Shown piece by piece: positions 24,493-35,759 of a stretch of 64,000 nucleotides of DNA; positions within the stretch are counted from its first letter, which is position 1, and each line of letters opens with the position of its first letter. The position numbers and the translations under genes were made by a program. A model generated the notes under the pieces. That model did no database searches, was not told the origin of the DNA, and worked only from the letters and a program-made list of their open reading frames with translations. The DNA lies in the NCBI RefSeq assembly GCF_020882245.1, contig NC_083597.1:74874152-74938151 (forward strand), in the 5' to 3' direction. Source of the stretch: Rhopalosiphum padi. Its lineage: Eukaryota > Arthropoda > Insecta > Hemiptera > Aphididae.

Positions 24493-27400
24493 ATGTTGCC
24501 AAACATATTTCTTTGTACAATTTCGTGTGCTGTAATCGCCATTACAAGAGCGTCGAATATTTTAGTGTTTATGCCGATGCCGTTTAAAAGCCATATTCGT
24601 GGATTTCAACCGTTGTTTGAAGAGTTGACTTACAGAGGACACAACGTAACCGTAGTCAGTTCATTTCCTCAAAATCGCCAGATTGTCAACTACACAGACA
24701 TTGGACCATTTTTTATCACAGAACCTGGTTCGTTAACCGTAATAAATAACATATTTGAATTCTAATTCGGTACAAATTATTGAAATAGGTACCTATACAC
24801 ATCTACATTAAAAATATATTTTTATATTTCGGTTTTTAATTTAAAAAGCGCTAAATAGTATTATTTTTGTTTATATTATTTATTAGGTACATAATTCTAA
24901 AACATTTAATGAAAATTGAAATATCTTATGCGTATAGGTCTATATCAGATGACCCGCGTGCAAAGAGTTGGGTGATTCAATCTTCCATTGCCTTTTTTGA
25001 ATTTGGATTATTAACGGTTATTAGTTTTATAGAATTATTATTAAAAGGAAGTTTACTTCTGCAAGATTCCTGAAGTATAATGTATTATCAAAAAAACACA
25101 GTTAAAAATTGTATAAACACTTTTAATATACTATATAGTTAGTAAGTATACTTAAAGAATTAATACAAATATAATACTATTTTTCTTCATAACCGCCTCC
25201 ATGAAGAAATTTTGCATACTGGTTTGCTTAATATAAATTAAAGTCTATAGTAGGTATAAGGTATATAAATCACCATAAGCCAAATAATCTATAGGTATTA
25301 TACTAATATTACTAATAAAAAAAGTAAGATATTTACTATCAAAAATCAAAAATAATATACGACCTAATATAATAGGGTACAACACGATTGCGAACGTTCT
25401 ACTTTTTTTATAACACGATTGCGAACGAATAACTCTTATCATAGTATAATTAGTATTAATAGATTAATAGAGAATTGTTTTTTTAGTCGAAACTAGAACG
25501 ATTGCGAACGTTTTTTTTAGACAACGTTGCCAAGTTTATAATTTCTGAATATTTTAAACATTTATTACAAACATTTTTTTTAATATAAACTATTGGTATT
25601 AATAATACATACAATCAAAACAACAACTCTTCGTTACAAACTAAAATAAAATTATACAAATAGGTATGTGCGTTTAAAATGTTGATTAATTAAAACAATT
25701 TTCGTTGTATAAATATTAATAAAACTGTTACAAAATGTACTTGTTAATTTTACGTTATAGAAACTGAATAAAAAAATAATATAATACATTCAAAATACTA
25801 GTTTTAAAAATACACATGTTAGCTAGTGTTACGTTAGAAACTGAAGAATAAATAAAATAATACATACATACGTAGATCTGAGTTCTGAATAAAAAATAAA
25901 ATAATACATAAAAATACATTCAAAATAATAGTTTTTAAAATTTTTTTTCTACATTTTTACTTTTTTTTAAATTTTTTCCTTGGTAGGAATTTCCAGTTTT
26001 TCTTAAATATAAAATTAAATCCTTGCTTTTTTTCTAATCATTATAATTTTGTAGAGTTAATTCAATTTTAGATTTATCTTTTTTGGCCATAGGATTATGT
26101 ACATTGTTTTTAATTGAATTAATTATTGTCAAAGTTTGAGCTTGTGTTTCTTTTAAAACTGATATAACTACGTGGAGGCTATAAAACTGACCATTGTACG
26201 TCCTATGAAAGCTCTCTGGACCATTAGTAGTTCTAAAAAATAATTATACAAACTTAGAGATTTTGAATTTACGAATAAAATTAACATAGGAAGGAACAAG
26301 AATTTAATTTAAAAAATTTTAAAACCATACCTTGGATTTACTGAGGGTTCTTGTGCCCAAAGATATGGTGGAAATAATGAATCAGGTGCAATATATGTCG
26401 ATACTAAATAGTCTGTAAATACATGAGCTTTTTCTAGGTTGGGGCATTCGGCTATTAATGCTAAAAAAGCATCTTCAATTTCGTCACTGGGTAAAAACGG
26501 TAAGCTGAAAAATCATTTTAACCATTGTACTTATCTATCTTATCGGCAAAAAACCCTTATATAATTACTATTTGATTATTTTTAAAATTATTATTTAAAA
26601 ATTTGTTATTAACACGAAATCTGATAACATCGCAAAATTAAAGTCGGGTAAAAACGTTCGCAATCGTTCCATTCGCAATCGTATATTACCCATATAATAA
26701 ACTATAAATTATCTGCATTATGAAACATTCATTATTTCTTTGAGCCAGGGTCATATTTATGGGGATAGTTAAAAGGGATTACTGCCCTTACCCAATAATA
26801 AGCATTTAAACATTTTTCTAAATTAAGTGTTTAAGTGTTTGATATATATATATTAGTATTACAAAATTATTTTACCCTTTATTAATTTAATTTATATTAT
26901 TAAAAAAAAATGGATCAAATGTTTGTCACATAAATAATAATAATAACCATTCGAAAACCAAGCAATTCTATAATTAAAAACTTTTTAAGAAACATCGAAT
27001 TCACAATAGAATTGATGTTAAAATATATTGAAATAAATTAGACCATAATAAAAAATAAAGTTATATTAACTCATAACTGATTTGATTTTTATAATTTATT
27101 TAAGATGAAATCTTATCATAATAGCTTTCAAATTATTGAAATTATTTGGTTTTTTGACCAAAAGTACACACTTACTATTCTTTTTTCTATTCAAAAAATA
27201 ATAATATTATTTATTCTAATTTTCTGAAACTTTGTCTTATTTATTTAAATACGATTGCATCGACCATTTTTCGGACATAAAATCATACAGTTCTAAATAC
27301 CTTGTATTCATATTTATACGGGTTGTTAAAATTGTCTCGTTCTGGTGCAGATATTATACTAATTAGGTAAATAAATACTCTATACTTGTAAAATTTTTTC

Positions 27401-30400
27401 TTAATTTATATACCGACTTTAGAAAAAAACGGACTTGTCTAGTCTTTGTATAGAGCCCTTCGAATATAGTAATGATATTCTGTGCGTGCCGGATCTAGGG
27501 GGGGAATTATGTATTAAGGTATTATCCTTGACCCGGGCGCTGTTGGTATAGGGGCTCTTAAATGAAAAATACTGACCCCCGTAGTTATAATACTATGTAA
27601 GGGTGCTACATTTTTATTAGCCCTAAGCGTTCAATGTTCTAGATTCGACACTGATTATATTTATAACTAATTTATTTTAGAAAGAAATGTTATGGAAATG
27701 ACGGACAAGAACTTTGTAACGTCGGTTTTGTCGGTATGGGACCTTAGCTTAATATTGTCCAAAGTCTTGACACATAAATCAATGGTGGACTTCCTCCGAA
27801 CAAATTCTGACTCGTTCGATTTAATTATAATAGAATCGTGTTGTCAAGAATATACTGTGGCCTTGGGCCATAAATTCAACGCCCCTGTTATTAATATGGT
27901 GCCGGCCATGATGTGGAGCAGTGTTAGCAAATGGCTGCACGTCCCTTCCACGTTCTCTTACATACCGAACACCCTTTTGGGAGCAACGAGCGATATGAGT
28001 TTCACTCAGCGATTAAAAAACACCATTACTGGGATGATGCAATTGTATGTAGAAAATTATTTGTATTTACCTAAAATGAAGGAAATAATGGACACACACT
28101 TCATATACAAAGGATGGGAATCCAGGCCTTCACTTGAAGATATGTTGAATAATGTATCCTTAACACTAGTCAACGCTCATTATGCGATCGGTGTATCCAG
28201 ACCATATCTTCCGGGTGTTATTGATATAGGTGGTATGCATATCAAAAAGTCCAAATCTCTGTCTGGTGTAAGTATAATTAATTTAGTATAACTAAGTTAT
28301 ATAGGCACTGAGGTAGCATTAGATATACCGTATACCTACATTTTTCTTCTTTTTCTTAGTCGTTAGTCGTTTCCAACTATATAGATCAGAAGACCACAAA
28401 CTACTTTTGTCGCATTAGATATAGGTACAATATTAATTTGTCCTCGACACTAGAAATGTGTTTTTTTTTTGTAAAATTCACCATACTTCATAATTCTTTA
28501 TATAGTTAGATACTAACCTAATACTTGGTTTTCGGCCAATATTCGCTGCATAATGTATGAGCTTTCTGGACACAGTGCATCCTAGCATGGCGATCGTCGC
28601 GGACGGCGTTTGACGTCGGGGGGTTTACAATACGCCTAGTGCCTGCGGTCGAAAAATGATTAATAACAATAATTCTCACACCCGCAATATTCGTGTGTGC
28701 ACAGTGCAAACGTATAATATATTGTACAAAAGTGTGTACGTGTGTGTGTGTGTGTGTGTGTGCAGTGCGCACGTGAACGTGTGCGTGACCACGATATCAG
28801 TAGGTATAGATGCTTATATTCAAGTATTCAACGGATGTTGTTGTCGTTCTTTGAAAAGGTATTATACCTATATTATACCTATATAATACTTGAGCAAAGA
28901 TTAGATGCTAAATCACATTCATGTTTGCCGTTTGGTTACCAAACAATATACATTATATTTTATAACGTATAAATTCTATTTAAAAAGAAATATACACTCT
29001 TGTAGTTTATTTTGTATTCCATGGTCTGTTTCAAATGTTCAATAATTAACACAAGAAAACAGTTGTATATTATGCTATTGTATTTAATAATAACATCCGC
29101 ACAGCCGTACAGAGTTCATTCATTCAAATTGTTTATAATTTAAAATTGTATTCATTTCATTGTTATTTCATATTTGTAAATAGGTAGGTACTAACATATT
29201 AAAATGTTATATATTTAATCAAATATTAAGTGTACCTATTTTATTATTGAGCACCAATATTGAATATGTGATTATATTTATTATTTTGTTTAGAGCTGTA
29301 AAATTATTTTTGTGATTGAAAAATGGAAATTTGTTTATATCACTATATTGATATACGTATTATGTGGAGCGCCGGTCTGGCCGATTGCAATAAAACACAG
29401 CATGTGCAAACTTCCCCAAACGATTTATTCTTGATGACCATTCGTTAATAACGATAAATGTTTATTATATCGTAATTTTGTTATGCACGTAACAATGTCA
29501 ATTGTCGGGATGAGCTAAAACGGTTCGTTTATTGAGTTACTAATGCAAGCTAGGTAGTTATAAATCATAATCAATCAAGGAAGCACCAGCAGAATAAAAA
29601 GGCATATCTAATAGTTAGGGCGATCATAGACGTCAACAACAATTACCGATAATCGACGCCAGACGTCTCCGCGTGACATTGGGTTTTACCTATAGTACCA
29701 ATAGATGCCCCGTGCAGTGTTGGGCTTTACTCAGCATCAATGAGCATTTCCGTGGACCACGGCGGGATTCTGGACTTTCTCCGATGCCGCTGAACGTTTC
29801 GATGCAAAGTTGGATTTTATCCCAGCACTATATAAAATGCCATCACGTCACAACGCGATAGGCGAGATCACGCTTAATCAATACGGGTACGGGTCGCAAA
29901 CCCAACCAGTACACGCGTGGGTTAGGTTAGGTTCTACAAAGCCCAAGAGCTATTAGTAATAGCCTATTACTGACGGAAAATAAATAAATCCAATAGAAGA
30001 AAATTACAGTTTATTTTATTTAGATTCAAAGAGCTCTTAGAACATAATTTTTAATTAATATTTAATTCAATTAATAATTTTTTTCAATCACATTTAAAAA
30101 AAAAATACAAAACATTTTTTTTGTGATCCTTATAGGTAGTCTATAAACTACATACTATTAATTCAAAAAGTCTGTAATTATATTATCGTTAAATAGTGTT
30201 TAAAATGTTTAAATTCAATTCCAATTCAAAATAAATAATATACCTAATTACTCTAAGTAAACAGTGCCTACTGTACCTATGTAGGTGACTACTCACATAA
30301 TTTAATGTATTACAGATTTGAGATTATACAACTATGAGTGTTTTAGATGATAATATAATAATGAATAATAAAAGAATTACATATTCGTATTATGTGCTGT

Positions 30401-31660
30401 CTATTTTGTATAACTAGTTTTTCTTTAATTTTTGTAGCCTTGCTGATTTATCAAAACTGACACCTATATCTTATTCTATATAAGCACATAATAAAATATA
30501 TCAGTTTCTTGAAAATAAAATTTAAAAATGTATATAAAATGTGTTGTATTCTTTTTTGTTTTAGGATCTTCAAACTTTTGTGGATTCAGCAGAGCATGGA
30601 GTAATTTATTTCAGTTTTGGCTCGGTGATTAACTTAAATCACCTACCTCGAGAAAAATTGAATATCTTTCTTGGCGCAATTGAAAAATTAAAACAAAAAG
30701 TAATACTAAAATGGATACCAACTTCTACTGTTAAATTATCTCAAAATGTTATGACTGGTTCGTGGTTTCCTCAAAGTGATATTTTAGGTAAATATATCAA
30801 TACAATACAACCCAACTATTCAATTATAGGTACTTATTAGTTATTAATTACTATCCATATACTTGATAGGAGCAACCAGATCAACCATTTTTTTGTTTGA
30901 TTTACTTATACTTTTTATTTTTTGTTTAAAATTGTGTAAGCTGCAATGGTTTTTGAGATGGCTGAATTCTCAGAATTATTTTGCGAAAATGCTTTTGTCA
31001 AGAGATACATGCAGAAAATACTACCTCAGTACCTCTTACAAAATAATAAAATTTTATTTCCACATATTTTAACATTTATGTATATATTACACCTATCAAT
31101 AACAGCTCATCCAAATGTCAAACTTTTCATTACTCACGGAGGACTACATAGCTTAGAAGAAACCGTTTATTACGCAAAACCTATAGTTGCTGTACCATTT
31201 TTTGCTGATCAGTTTTTAAACATGAAATTTGTAGAGAGAAAGGGTTATGGTAAAGTAGTAGATTTTTTAAAAATGACTGAAGAATCGTTCGTAAATTCCA
31301 TCAAAGAAGTATTGTCAAATCCAACGTAAGCACTGAAAATAATATATTGTATTTTATCATTTATACCATACCGTGTTGTAAAGTTGTTTAACGTTCTTTA
31401 ATTATAGGTTTAAAAAGAATGTAGAAATCCAGAGTAGGATCTACAGAGATGAGCCTATGAAACCATTAGATCGAGCTGTCTACTGGATCGAGTATGTTAT
31501 TCAGAATGGAGGAGCTGGACATCTAAAAAGTGACTCAATAGGGTTAAATGATGTACAGTATTTTTTGTTTGATATATTATTTATGTTACTGATACCAATT
31601 ATATGTTTAATTTGGTCATGTTATTTAATTGTAGTAAAAATTACTCATAAACTGTATTAA
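24493..31660 (+). CDS. UDP-glycosyltransferase A, 5 exons, about 505 aa
   Basis: ER membrane enzyme that moves a sugar from a UDP-sugar to small lipophilic acceptors; insect members are linked to detoxification of plant compounds and insecticides. Exons: 24493-24727 (alternative donor 24738, which breaks phase), 27681-28267, 30565-30787, 31106-31325, 31408-31660. A signal peptide covers about residues 1-20. The probable catalytic His is H34 in PMPFKSH. The UDP-sugar-binding signature spans exons 3-4: SWFPQSDIL, then HPNVKLFITHGGLHSLEE (about 350-367) and PFFADQ with D383 and Q384. A transmembrane helix lies near the C-terminus (VQYFLFDILFMLLIPIICLI), followed by a short tail ending THKLY without a di-lysine. 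Introns 1 and 2 exceed 2 kb and hold mobile DNA. The exon 1/2 junction uses a poor donor (GTTCGT); otherwise the gene looks intact. Confidence 0.88.
25375..26691 (-). mobile_element. MULE (Mutator-like) element in UGT-A intron 1 (1317 bp)
   Basis: The ends are GGGTACAACACGATTGCGAA on the left and, in reverse complement, GGGTAATATACGATTGCGAA on the right. An exact 8-bp duplication ATATAATA flanks it (25367-25374 and 26692-26699). The 12-base motif CGATTGCGAACG recurs several times near both ends (for example around 25386, 25417 and 25500 on the left, and twice near 26660-26680 on the right). It carries the 3' end of a MULE transposase on the - strand, so it is a deletion derivative of an autonomous element. 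Confidence 0.8.
26034..26504 (-). pseudogene. 3' end of a MULE transposase gene, two exons
   Basis: Two exons on the - strand: 26504-26331 and 26232-26034, joined by a phase-consistent GT...AG intron. The first reads ...FLPSDEIEDAFLALIAECPN...; the second begins TTNGPESFHRTYNGQFYS and ends LQNYND before a TAG stop. The TNGPESFHR-like block is the C-terminal signature of FLYWCH/MULE transposase-type proteins frequent in aphids. The catalytic core is missing upstream, so this is a remnant. It lies antisense to UGT-A within its intron. Confidence 0.7.
27478..27653. repeat. Possible decayed hAT-type MITE just before UGT-A exon 2
   Basis: The left part reads GTGCCGGATCTAGGGGGGG and the right end reads CTAGATTCGACACTG, so they pair as a loose inverted repeat. 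The inside has the G/C-run texture of the other MITEs. The flanks (ATGATATT and ATTATATT) would be an 8-bp duplication with one difference only if the left edge is extended. It ends 27 bp before the acceptor of exon 2. Confidence 0.3.
28739..28763. repeat. (TG)n microsatellite in UGT-A intron 2
   Basis: A run of about 12 TG units with a short TGTGTACGTG lead-in. Open frames across it on both strands are artefacts of the repeat. Confidence 0.9.
29665..29850. repeat. Decayed tandem repeat, unit about 40-50 bp, in UGT-A intron 2
   Basis: Four related starts are spaced 40, 49 and 41 bases apart: TTGGGTTTTAC near 29680, TTGGGCTTTAC near 29720, TCTGGACTTTCTC near 29769 and TTGGATTTTATC near 29810. 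Segments like CAATGAGCATTTCCGTG and GCTGAACGTTTCGATG recur between them. The stretch is clearly richer in GC and CpG than the intron around it. The 62-codon open frame across it reflects the repeat. Confidence 0.5.
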
Positions 31661-32783
31661 AATATTACACTGCATATCATTATTTTAAAACCAATTTTAT
31701 CGGAAATTTATTTTTATCAATTGTATTCTTTTGAAAACATATCAAATAATTATGCTGTTTAAACAACGATGATATATATTAAACAATATTTTGTCGAGAA
31801 TCAGAATTATATATTTGCCCAGGGGTAATGGAAGGGCAAAATCAATTTTGTATAAATAACCTATTTTTGGGGGCACTTTTTTTTGTAGCACCGCCCCTGC
31901 GAGTAGATATTGTACTTTTCCAATATATTACAGATAAAGATATATACAAGTTAGAAAATATATTGACCACATTTTTAAGTTCCGATAAATTATTTATCAA
32001 CGCGGACCACCAATTGGGAACCACTGTACTAGTCTCTAGTTACTAGTCTTTAAATTTTTATGGTACCTTTATTAAACCAATATAATGTAGAGGTCTAGAA
32101 AAAAATTATTGTTTTAAATTCGAATTTTAAAGATGAGCTCACGCAGTCACGGGGGATTTTATTTCAACAAATGTAAATCGAATAGTTTTTGTATTTTAAT
32201 TCATACATTCCATTGGTTACAGAATATAAATAAATATAATTAATTATCAAGAAAATGTGTATGGCGATGAAAAAACTCTTATGTTAAATTTTATGTTTTA
32301 TCTAAATTTAGATACAAAAATATATTTTATTTTTGTAAATGAAAATGAAAATGCTATGATAAATCAATCATAAATTATACAACTGGCCTTAAAAATACTT
32401 GCTTAAATAATATTATAAAATCATTAAATAGCAATGGTCTCTTTGAGTTCATATTTCAAGAAAAATTTGAAGATTTTAAATGTGTTATAATCAGGACCGT
32501 ATTGAGCTTTGGTGGCGCCCTTGGCGAACTACTGCATTTGCGCCCCCCCCCCCCAAAAAAAAAAATTGGATATATGCATTTGACAAGCCACGTGCATTTC
32601 GTATAATCGTATAGGTACAATTATGCTATAAATACATACATACCTACCTATTTAAAGATAATATTAATGTTATCATACATATAAATAATATGTACGCAAT
32701 TATTAAATATTTTAAAATGCTCATAATTCACTTAAAAATTATCGTAAATAATCAACGGGAAAACACAGATAATGTTCTTGCCT

Positions 32784-32906
32784 AAAAGTTTGATAATAGG
32801 TGAATTCACTCTAATATAAAAACTAAAAGCACACTATTGAAACTGGTGGACGAAAATTTATCATGTCGTACGTGTGTAAGATGGAGACAACGCATGTGGG
32901 TGTGGC
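32784..32906. repeat. Copy of the fold-back arm family found at 41.25-41.83 kb
   Basis: The text AAAGTTTGATAATAGGTGAAT, then ACTCTAATA, CGTCG/TCGTAC and GACAACGCATGTG follows the right arm of the structure at 41688-41828 in the same order and spacing. Two copies in one window mark it as a dispersed repeat. Confidence 0.55.
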
Positions 32907-33600
32907 ACTGTGGCGTCCTTTTAAGATATTCCATATATAATAAATTGTAATATTTTAAATTTTGTGCTCTAACAGCTTTAACCTAAATAATTTTTATACG
33001 ATAAAAATAGAGCCATTTATTTTATAAAAATAAAACTCTGTTTTTAGACCTCTAATATCAACAACTCCATGATGATATAGGTAATAAAATAAAATATAAT
33101 ACTTAAACAATTTTTATATAGGTACCTAATAGTTATAATTAAATAATAGTTATAAACACATATAATATATTTGTAACATCGTGTCATGTTCGTACGGCCA
33201 AAAATTATTTGTTTTCAAACTAAAATTGTTCGGCGAGTACGGCCAATGCAATATATGAATCACGAGACGAACCTATTCATAACCAAAAAAAAATAAGTTT
33301 TAAAATTGATTTTTTCAACCAGATTTTAGACACTGTTATCCAATCAATCATTAGAGATTTTCAGAACTTACTGAACACAGCAAAAGTGAAAAATATTTTA
33401 AAAATCAATTGGTATTTAATTATTATGAATTCCTAAAATCCAAATATGTATGACTAATGAATTTACAATCAATTATTATATAACTATAAAAATAAAAAAT
33501 ATTTCGGTACATTCCCATCACTACTTATATTGTTTCTTTAAAATAAAAAAATAAAAATATTTTTGTAGGTATGGTCACATAAAAATAAGGGGGAGTAGAG

Positions 33601-34148
33601 GGGTAGAACACGATTGAGAACGGTCCTTATCGGCCGTACCTTTTTTAATAGCATAATTAAAAATAAAAATAATAAAAATACAATATATTTAAGATATCAA
33701 TCACTATATTTTGGTTACAAAATAAACTTACCTAGAATATATATTTATATACAACATATTTGTCAGCTTAAGATTAAAAATTTAAAAAATCAATATTTAT
33801 TTGCCAGTATATACACAATTTAAATTTTTTTTCCCAAATACTAATTTCCGGTTAATTTTAAATACCTTATTATGTCCTTATTTTGTTCAAACTCTTTATA
33901 TAAATTAATTGTTGAAACAATACGATTATAATCTTTGCTGGCCATGGTTTTTGTAATATTATTTTCAATGGAGTTGATTATTGTCTAAAAGTTTAGATAA
34001 CTAAAAGTTAAGATAAATGGCAACGTCGCTAGAAAAATCGTTCTCAATCGTTTGATTTTAAGGTACAAAAAAATGTTTATTTGATCTGCCGACATCGTTC
34101 TCAATCGTGTTGCTAAAAAGGTAAAACGTTCTCAATCGTACAACACCG
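33601..34148 (-). mobile_element. Second MULE derivative (548 bp)
   Basis: The left end is GGGTAGAACACGATTGAGAACG and the right end in reverse complement is CGGTGTTGTACGATTGAGAACG. The flanks GAGTAGAG and GAGTGGAG form an 8-bp duplication with one difference, inside G-rich sequence like that of hAT MITEs. The sub-terminal motif is CGATTGAGAACG, once on the left and three times on the right. On the - strand about 33986-33870 reads TIINSIENNITKTMASKDYN, matching the very end of the transposase of the MULE at 25375-26691 (TIINSIKNNVHNPMAKKDKS). Confidence 0.7.
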
Positions 34149-35279
34149 GAGTGGAGGGGATAAGTTAAAATGAGAGCACAATTTTTTTTTTTAAAGGCGG
34201 CAAAATTTGATTTTGTCTAGGACACTATTTTTGCTTGAGCCGGCCCTGACGTGAACGAATTCATTTTTTAAGTGAACGTTCCGAACACTAATAAGAAGTG
34301 AATCTCGAGTGGTGAAGTGTTTTATAATGTATAGTCTTCAGTCTTCAATACTATACACGAGCGGCCTCTTGTTAGATACATTTTGAAGTTCAAGATTTTG
34401 AAGGTTTTCTGTTGATTATATTATGTTAATATTACTATATAGCATATAGCTAGATTTGCTGCCTCGACTGACTGTTACCAACATATTAAATTGCTATATT
34501 CTTTTTTTATGCCAGTTTCCACTACCTGTTACTTTTTAGTTTTTACTTAATAGTTATTATCAAATTATATAATATATTGAACCTTGAGTTTTCGTAGCCG
34601 GTATTAACAATTCTATTCAAATCGTCATGAAGGTAAGATGACAAGTAACTTGCATTATAAATGATTTTTACTCATGCAGGACAGTTTGGTTTCTTTAATA
34701 CAGGTACGTGTATCTTACTTACTGATTCCCTGTAATTCAGAATCCTCTATTTGTTAAATTATATTTCACATGTAAATACTTCAAGATTATTATTAAATAT
34801 TATGCATTGATTTAAATTTTTAATTTACAAATTATTAATTTATTACACAATTCCACGATACGAATCAAAGTAAGAACTAAGAATGACGTGGTTATAACAT
34901 AATGATTGATTGCTATACTAATTAAAACTGTCTTATCTAATTCTAAATTAAAATTGTATTCTTATTAATGCTATAGTCGTCAGTCGGTAATCGGTATAAT
35001 AGTATCATATAAATATACAATAACAATATAAGTACCTATAGTTGGTGAGTGATGACTACATTATTTTAACACTATTTTAGTATTATTTTTAAGGTCTTAG
35101 GACTTTTACTATAGTAGGCTTTTTTACTGTTCTCTCTGTTATTTCATGTCATTATTTTGTTAATTAAGCTTATTGTTCAGTTGCATAAACCATAATATAG
35201 CAAGAAACAAATAACAGAAAAAGTTAAACTATACTAATAATAATGAACTGTTTTGACGATTACAAGTTTAATCAACGGT

Positions 35280-35436
35280 CAGGCGTGGATCCAAGGGAGG
35301 GCAAGTGGGCATGCCCCCCTGTAGATTCTGCCACACAGGTAAATTTTAGGATGTCTGTTGTTGGTAGCCGATGAAATACGATACGCACATGATGGTATTG
35401 CCCCCCCTCTGTAAATATATTCTGGATCTACGCCTA
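35280..35436. mobile_element. Short hAT-type MITE (157 bp)
   Basis: The left end is CAGGCGTGGATCCA and the right end in reverse complement is TAGGCGTAGATCCA. The flanks TCAACGGT and TCAACAGT form an 8-bp duplication with one difference. Inner text is GGGCAAGTGGGCATGCCCCCC on the left and a C run on the right. It sits 324 bp upstream of UGT-B. Confidence 0.75.
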
Positions 35437-35759
35437 TCAACAGTTGGTATTGAAATAACACAACCAGATTTTTTTTTTACGTCACTCACCGGTTAATTAG
35501 TGAAAATTAAAATAAATTATAATTATAATTTGTTCTTAAATTAAAAAATATGAAATATGAATTTAACACTATTTTTATAAATCGTATTTTTATTTAATAT
35601 TAAAATTATAAGATAATAATTACAAATATGATTTTTCAATGCGCTATACGTTTAATATTATTATAATGTTGATTCTATTTGATTAAAGGTAAATATTTTT
35701 GAAACAAATAGCAGATCAACAAAAAACAGTTTGAAATTATTCACATAAAGCTAGTTAAA

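Larger units (their letters stand above)
31661..35279. other. Intergenic region between the two UGT genes
   Basis: This 3.6-kb region holds no host gene that I can see. It contains one MULE derivative (33601-34148), a copy of the fold-back family (32784-32906), a lone hAT-like end near 32492 (CAGGACCGTATTGAG with a long C run) and another near 34247 (GAGCCGGCCCTG). The two lone ends do not share a target duplication. Confidence 0.6.

Noticed and set aside
29920..29934. TTAGGTTAGGTT, like the insect telomere repeat
   Set aside because: Only about two and a half units, next to GC-rich repeat text; too short to claim an interstitial telomere array.
30946..31329. 127-codon open frame overlapping UGT-A exon 4
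   Set aside because: Its 3' part is exon 4 itself; the 5' part is read-through of the intron. The phase-correct acceptor is at 31105.
31820..31899. Small element starting CAGGGGTAATGG and ending CACCGCCCCTG
   Set aside because: Only six or seven terminal bases pair and there is no target duplication.
32492..34247. Possible hAT bounded by CAGGACCGTATTGAG and GAGCCGGCCCTG
   Set aside because: End similarity is weak (about 11 of 16) and the flanks GTTATAAT and ACGTGAAC do not match.
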